From assembly GCF_033115175.1 (NCBI RefSeq), contig NC_084829.1, positions 15,946,496-16,010,495 of the forward strand: a stretch of DNA of 64,000 nucleotides, read 5' to 3'. Every line of letters starts with the position of its first letter. The stretch's first letter is position 1. Under the pieces are notes generated by a model. It did no database searches. It had not been told where the DNA came from and was given only the letters and a program-made list of their open reading frames with translations. The position numbers were made by a program, and so were the translations under genes. Origin of the DNA: Lepus europaeus (lineage: Eukaryota; Chordata; Mammalia; Lagomorpha; Leporidae). Below, piece by piece: positions 58,437 through 64,000 of this stretch.

Positions 58437-58788
58437 AAGGTGCTGTCTAAGCTACAATTAAGTTTTCTGATTGAGAGGCAAATAGAACCTGATAGAAGGG
58501 GCTTGATAATAATTTGGTGGGCTTTAGGCCTTGTAAGTTAAGAGGCCCAGACCTATCTATCTCTTCACATGGGGTATATCCTAAGGGAGGTGTGAACCTC
58601 CTAGGGGAAGGCACTCTGTTGACTTTCATTACTTGGCTGGCCTGGGAGGAGAGCTGGCCAGGTAAAGGCAGGGGGCATCTCTAACAAGAAATTTACAGTT
58701 CTGCCTGCAATGTTGCTGACCCTACTTGACCATCCCCTCAGCTGCAGTGGTCACTTTGGAAGTTGGGCTGAGTGAAGGGCTTTTCAGC

Positions 58789-59082
58789 TTAGAGCCAATA
58801 AGATCTGTGGCTCTGACCTGGGCAGGTCCATTTCCAGTGATCCAACTCTTGGCAGAGCTGCCAGGGCTCTTCACAAGCTGACTTCTGCTGAAGCCCAGGC
58901 TTACCACATTGAAAGCCACTGCAGTGGACTGGCCTGTTGGGTCTCCTTGAGGGCAGATCACTGTACAGATCAGCCATTAATAGGCCTGCCGCCCATTGCT
59001 TCTGATGCCTAGCTTTCTTTTCCTCCTGGTTTGTGTTCAAGCAGGCCAGAGGATGCAACACAAGGGAGTGCCAAAGTCCCAT
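58789..59082 (-). pseudogene. decayed retroviral Gag nucleocapsid-like remnant, copy 3
   Basis: A 97-codon antisense frame with the same 'FQCGKPG' and 'LDHWKWTCP' blocks and lost zinc ligands as the other two copies. A short deletion after 'WTCPG' relative to copies 1 and 2 removes about six codons but keeps the frame. Confidence 0.5.
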
Positions 59083-60857
59083 CTCTAAACTTCGGTGGCC
59101 TGAACTACAAGTCTCTAGTCACAGGCATGTTCTGTAGTAGTTTTTCTAAGGTAGACAATGCCCATGAGGAAAATTATATTCTCACTTTAAAACTTTCTTT
59201 CCCTTTGGTCTGAAAGGGAGGTTTTTTCTACTTACTGTATACTTCGCTGATGGCAAAGGGAATCTAGCTATGAGATTATTATTTAAGTTCTTATTTTGGC
59301 TATGCTATTACAGAAAAGTGTTAGCCATCTCTTTTATAAGGTCTAAAGATTAAATTGTGCATCCTACAGATTCCTTCCTAATAGAATTAGTTTCCTACCT
59401 TGAAGAGAATAGAGAAATGAAAGAACAAGTTGGGCTTCGAAAAGAGAAATGAGGGAGCAAGTCCTAGATCACTTGCTGACAATAGCAATATCACATGAAT
59501 ACTTAGCAAACAGTTTCAACCATTAGATAACAACTTAAGAAAACATTTACCAGAAGGTCCAATGCCTTCTATAAATTTTAAGAATCATGTATTTGAAAAC
59601 ACCTCTTAAATATCTAACATGGTGTAGTTTGTTTAACCAGTAAACTTAAGCACAACCATCTAAAATGTTTTTAGTTTCTTTCTACCAACACGTTTAAAAC
59701 ATATGATTCACAGATTCAGGTCACACAAATTAAAATGTATCTTTGATTGATTTTAGCAGCTTAAATTTATGGACAATCTTACTTATAAGCCAATTAAAAT
59801 AAAACTCTTAATAAAATTTCCTATGTAGACATACAATATGTACACACATATAACATAGCATAATAGACCAATATAGAAATTTCAATAATTGCTTTTAAAA
59901 TCTTGAACTCTTTTTGTAGATTGCCAATTGATTTGAATTGCTTTTTGTTTTGAGTAACCTCAGTTAACCATACTTTCTCTCAGTTGGTACTGTTACTACA
60001 TTATTGGCTTCATCTGTTTACAGAGCCATCCCAAAGTACTGAATACAATAGAAGTGGCTGGAAAAAGTCCATAGGAACCTATAGGAGGACAGCTAAACAC
60101 AGAACCAACAACGCTTTAGTTTTATGAGCAGCAAATCATATATAACTGTGGATGACAAAAGACTTTAAGTCGCCAGGTTTAAAATTATAAACTCATCAAC
60201 CAACAAGAGGCACTTGCTTACTTCACAGTATTTTTGAAAGCACCTGTAGGATTTTACAAGTATTTAACCCTTTAGGCCTCTGGGGCTTTCTCATTAAGAT
60301 AACTATCATGTCTAGTAACACAAGATCATTAGACTTTTTAATTCTCAAACATTTGTATTAATAGCATTTTCCATTATTGAAACTTAAAATTTGGTACCAC
60401 ATCACATCTTGGCAGTCCTTCTAATATAATCCAAATAGCCTGATTAGTTGGTGTCTCTATAAGATGAGAGACATAGGTCCTTTGATTTTTTCAGTTGGGC
60501 CCAAACTGGAAAAACCAAAGTCCAGGATTTACTGGAAATTTTAGAGACCAGATTGTTTGAAACTTTGATTTTTTGAATGCCTGTCAAGAATGCCAAGAAG
60601 GCTCAAAATCCAAACTATCTGGTTGAAATAAGATTCCTTAAAATCATGACATAACATAGACCAAATTTGATCATTGTTACAAGGTGATTATTCAAATCTT
60701 TAAAAATAAGCACATGTTTAAATAACCCATAGCTCTTAATAAAAATGCAGCTGTTTTTGAACCATTAGAATTTAACAGACATCAAGAGAATATAATAGAT
60801 TACTTTAACACCTTGCTTTAACAGAGCATCAGATTTTAATTTTATGTCAAAGAGAAA

Positions 60858-61971
60858 TTGAGCTTCCTGTGATCTTTTGCTGTGAGGTTTCCTTCCTTTC
60901 CCTTCTTTCATATTGATGACCATGTTTCTGTGTTTCTGTGTGTAACACATCTTTAAGCATCTTTTGCAGGGCAGGATGAGTGGCAACAAATTCTTTCAGT
61001 TTCTGTTTGCTATGAAAAGTCTTAATTTCACCTTCATTCACTAATGAGAGCTTTGCAGGACATAATATTCTGGGCTGGCAGTTTTTCTCTCTTAGTACCT
61101 GGGCTATGTCTCGCCATTCCCTTCTAGCTTGTAGGGTTTCTGATGAGAAGTCTGCTGTGAGTCTCATCGGAGATCCTCTAAGAGTAATCTGATGTTTCTC
61201 TCTTGCACATTTTAGAATCTTTTCTTTATGTTTCACTGTGGTGAGTTTGATTACAACATGTCGTGGTGAGGATCTCTTTTGGTCATGTTTATTAGGGGTT
61301 CTATAAGCTCCTGTACTAAGATGCCTCTGTCCTTCTCCAAACCTGGGAAATTTTCTGCTAGTATCTCACTGAAAATGCCTTCTAATCCTTTCTCCCTCTC
61401 CATGCCTTCAGGAACTCCTAGAACCCGAATGTTGGGTTTTTTAATAGTATCCTGTAGATTCCCGACAATATTTTTTAGATTTCTAATTTCTTCTTCTTTT
61501 TTTTTTTTTTTTTTTTTTGGTGTGCCTGTTTCCTTTCCTGTTCTCTGTCTTCTAAGTCTGATATTCTCTTATCTGCTTCACCCATTCTGTTTTTAAGGCT
61601 GTCTAATGTGTTGGTCATTTGACTATTAAATTCTTCATTTCATTATGATTTCTCGTCACTATCACAGATTCTTGTTGCACTAGTTGTTTCATTTCATTTT
61701 GATTCTTCCTTAATATTTCATTTTCATGAGAGAGATTTTCTATCTTGTCCATGAAGGATTTCTGTAGTTCAAGAATTTGTTTTTGAGAACTTCTTAATGT
61801 TCTTAGCAATTTTTTGAGATCCGCTTCTTGCATTTCTTCGATCTCATCATCTTCATAATCTTGAATTGGGGTGTCTTTTTCATTTGGGGGCGTCATAGTG
61901 TCTTCCTTGTTCTTGTTACTTCGGTTTTTGCGTTTGTTGTTTGGCATGTTGGAGATATTTGGTTTCTTCAC
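60858..61971 (-). pseudogene. L1 ORF1 (-) of chimeric copy 3
   Basis: Begins at 61971 or just upstream with 'NMPNNKRKNRSNKNKEDTM', continues through the N-terminal and coiled-coil part (open at 61615-61971) and ends with the RNA-binding and C-terminal domains (open at 60847-61236: 'EKILKCAREKHQITLRGS', 'MRLTADFSSETLQ', 'THPALQKMLKDVLH'). A T-run of about 20 near 61498-61518 disrupts the middle. It is non-functional, but the least decayed ORF1 of this subfamily in the window. Confidence 0.88.
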
Positions 61972-62865
61972 TGTGGTGTTTTTTCTTGTTACACTATGGC
62001 TCTATATTAAGTGGACTGTCTGCTTTCGGTGGAGCCTTAGAGGCTTGAGATGAGTGTGGCCTGAGAGCTCTGTTTGGTTCCTCAGGGTTGAGGGTGTGTC
62101 AAAGATGACACTCCCAGGTTAGGTGTGGTAAATATCTTTTTTTCTTTTTTTGATTCAAAAGGGAAGTAATTCCGCACAGCTGAACGTAATTGGAGGTAGT
62201 TAGCAGGCAATGATATACCCACAGGAGCCAGAGATCGGAAGCTCTTTCCCAAGGACCACACAGGGAATCTCTGCTGCCCTCAGTGTGGGCTCCAATTCTC
62301 CTACAGTCTCCCACTGGGTTGCCAAGTTAGATGCTAATTTCCTGTTATTTCACCCCTCCCCCCCAGAGTCAGGTTTTTCTGCTAGGCTCAGGGCCGGTGT
62401 AGACCTGAGGTCACCCTGCTTATGACGTATGTCCAAAATGGTGCCTGCTCTTTGTCTTGCTCACCTTTGAGGGGTGAGCAGAGAGAGAGAAACTCGTGTC
62501 CGTATCGGTCACTTTTTTTTTTCTCCTCTCTCTCTTCTAGTTAGCCTGGTGAACTTTTCCCCACGGAGTTTCAAGCCTCGTTCCCTCCAACCTCCTCTTT
62601 CCGCTTGCCCGCTGGTGTCTCGGGCTATGGAGGTTCGGCTCACCTCGCGTTCCAGCGCTGGTGCGTTGAGTCTGCTACTGGTGTCCCGAACTTGGGCTCC
62701 CACGCTCTCCACGCAGGTCCACTGTGAATCACTAGTTCCGGAAGAGTTTCCTCTGCTGTTTCTTCCCCTACTCTTCCTTGACCCTGCAGTATCTCCACTT
62801 TTATTAACCTGTGTCTTGCCGAAGAATATCAATGTGCTCCCTTCCTATTCCGCCATCTTGGATTT
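61972..62865 (-). other. L1 5' UTR (-)
   Basis: GC-richer block with CpG sites and the L1 start at the right edge (antisense 'cgccatcttgg'). It is collinear with 19431-20467, and part of it is repeated at 63289-63546. By family knowledge it holds the L1 internal promoter. Confidence 0.82.
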
Positions 62866-63082
62866 CTCTTTAAAGTAAACACTTATTTCAACTGGTTTAG
62901 TCAGTGTGTAAGATATGAACACAATTAGAGAAATCAGGCTTTCTAGATATTGGATCTACCAGATGGAATATATTTGAGTTTTAAAAAATATATAGGGTCT
63001 AAAGAATATATAGACTCATAATAATTCTAGATTTATGATCCAATCATTATTGTACAATTTTTTTGCATTTTACAAATTTTTA
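62866..63082. other. short AT-rich spacer
   Basis: No L1 or SINE sequence recognised. It separates the chimera from the rearranged patch that follows. Confidence 0.5.
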
Positions 63083-63261
63083 TAATTTTTCTTTGTAGGT
63101 TTTATTTTACTTATTTGAAAGACAGAGTTACAGAGAGAGGTAGAGACAGAAAGAGAGGTCTTCCATCTGCTGGTTCACTCTCCAGATGGCTGCAAAAACC
63201 AGAGCTGTGGCAATCTGAAATGAGGAGCCAGGAGCTTCCTCCAGGCCTCCCACACGGGTGC
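63083..63261 (-). repeat. CSINE (-) truncated at an L1 junction
   Basis: Antisense tail, GA-rich part and body are present to 'cctcccacacgggtgc', then the sequence switches to L1 5' UTR. The tRNA-like head is missing. Confidence 0.85.
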
Positions 63262-63554
63262 AGGAGAATTGGAGCCCACACTGAGGGCTTGCCCGCTGGT
63301 GTCTCGGACTATTGTGGTTCGGCTCACCTCGCGCTCCAGCGCTGGTGCGTTGAGTCTGCCGCTGGTGTCCCGAACTTGGGCTCCCATGCTCTCCACGCAG
63401 GTCCACTGTGAATCACTAGTTCCGGAAGAGTTTCCTATGCTGTTTCATCCCCTACTCTTCCTTGACCCTGCTGTATCTCCACTTATATTAACCTGTCTCT
63501 CTCTCCGGACTAATAGTGTGCTCCCTGCCTATTCCGCCATCTTGCCGCTTCTCC
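63262..63554 (-). mobile_element. rearranged L1 5' UTR patch
   Basis: 63262-63288 matches the L1 5' UTR in plus orientation (reverse complement of about 62276-62302). 63289-63554 matches it in minus orientation, collinear with about 62601-62862 and ending at the L1 start ('cgccatcttgccgcttctcc'). Two pieces of the same 5' UTR are thus joined head to head. Confidence 0.8.
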
Positions 63555-64000
63555 ATACCTATCACCTTACACAAAAATTCACTCAACATGGATTAAAGAC
63601 TTAAACTATTACCTGAAACCATCAAATTATTAGAGAGCATTGGAGAAACCATGCAAGATATAGGCACAGGCAAAGACTTCTTGGAAAATACTCCAGCAGC
63701 ACAGGCAGTCAAAACCAAAATTAACATTTGGGATTGCATCAAATTGAGAAGTTTCTGTACTTCAAAAGAAACAGTCAGGAAAGTGAAGAGGCAACCGACA
63801 GAATGGGAAAAAATATTTGCAAACTATACTACAGATAAAGGGTTGATAACCAGAATCTACAAAGAAATCAAGAAAATCCACCACAACAAAACAAACAACC
63901 CACTTAAGAGATGGGCCAAGGACCTCAATAGACATTTTTCAAAAGACGAAATCCAAATGGCCAACAGACACATGAAAAAATGTTCAAGATCACTAGCAAT
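63555..64000 (+). pseudogene. L1 ORF2 fragment (+), runs off the window
   Basis: Sense-strand ORF2 C-terminal half beginning at the segment read as '[12 protein letters not shown]' in the other copies. It continues through '[18 protein letters not shown]' and '[12 protein letters not shown]' to 'MKKCSRSLA' at the edge. Little decay is visible. The L1 5' UTR just upstream is in the opposite orientation. Confidence 0.88.

Larger units (their letters stand above)
57849..60856 (-). mobile_element. ERV-like segment inside L1, copy 3
   Basis: Same segment as 14567-17228 and very similar throughout. It is interrupted by the SINE at 58071-58432; without it the segment is about 2.6 kb. It ends exactly where ORF1 C-terminal sequence begins. 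Confidence 0.72.
57404..62865 (-). mobile_element. chimeric L1/ERV-like element (-), copy 3
   Basis: From its 5' side: L1 5' UTR (62865-61972, starting at the antisense of 'gatggcggaatagg'), ORF1 (about 61971-60858), directly joined to the ERV-like segment (60856-57849) and the terminal L1 3' UTR (57848-57404). ORF2 is entirely absent. Compared with copy 1 it also lacks the ORF2 stub and the outer ~365 bp, joining at 'caaagagaaat/tgagcttcc'. A young SINE sits in it at 58071. No clear target duplication was found; 'tggtatttctttt' left versus 'tggatttctcttt' right is the nearest. Confidence 0.82.

Overview
This window is mammalian nuclear DNA, almost certainly from a lagomorph (rabbit-like). 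It holds about 27 copies of a tRNA-derived SINE with the layout of the rabbit C repeat (CSINE), and nine LINE-1 3' ends sharing one lineage-specific 3' UTR. The only intact genes are two single-exon olfactory receptors, both on the plus strand. The one at 50615-51568 is recognisable as OR2W1, which in human lies in the olfactory receptor cluster of the extended MHC class I region (6p22.1). The window is therefore probably the syntenic rabbit region; that placement is inference from one gene.

Layout. 1-4400: a SINE tail, AT-rich DNA and the first receptor (2143-3081, OR family 2). 4400-11800: a candidate solo LTR, then dense SINEs and short L1 3' ends, plus a candidate retrocopy. 11805-22210: a plus-strand L1 split by a minus-strand L1 chimera, which is itself split by a third L1 3' fragment; 16-bp target-site duplications (TSDs) mark both inner events. 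22211-28500: SINEs, old L1 3' ends (one holding a young L1 flanked by 100-bp duplications) and an AAAG microsatellite. 28499-40526: one old minus-strand L1 with a 15-bp TSD, interrupted by a GC-rich 2.7-kb retrocopy, a 5-kb L1 chimera and a SINE. 40527-50600: SINEs, long stretches with nothing recognisable, and another L1 with about 94-bp flanking duplications. 50615-51568: OR2W1. 51569-64000: SINEs, old L1 and two adjoining minus-strand L1s, one of them the third large chimera, ending in a rearranged L1/SINE patch and a plus-strand L1 ORF2 fragment that leaves the window.

The main unusual feature is a family of chimeric L1 elements (14118-20467, 24828-25476, 33996-38990, 57404-62865). In these the last ~440 bp of the L1 3' UTR are joined, at the same breakpoint, to a multi-kilobase segment carrying a decayed retroviral Gag nucleocapsid-like coding stretch. 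One copy keeps the L1 reverse transcriptase region next to it; two others lack nearly all of ORF2 and consist of L1 5' UTR, ORF1, the ERV-like segment and the L1 3' end. No RNA genes, CRISPR arrays or bacterial features were seen, and most other open frames lie in repeats.
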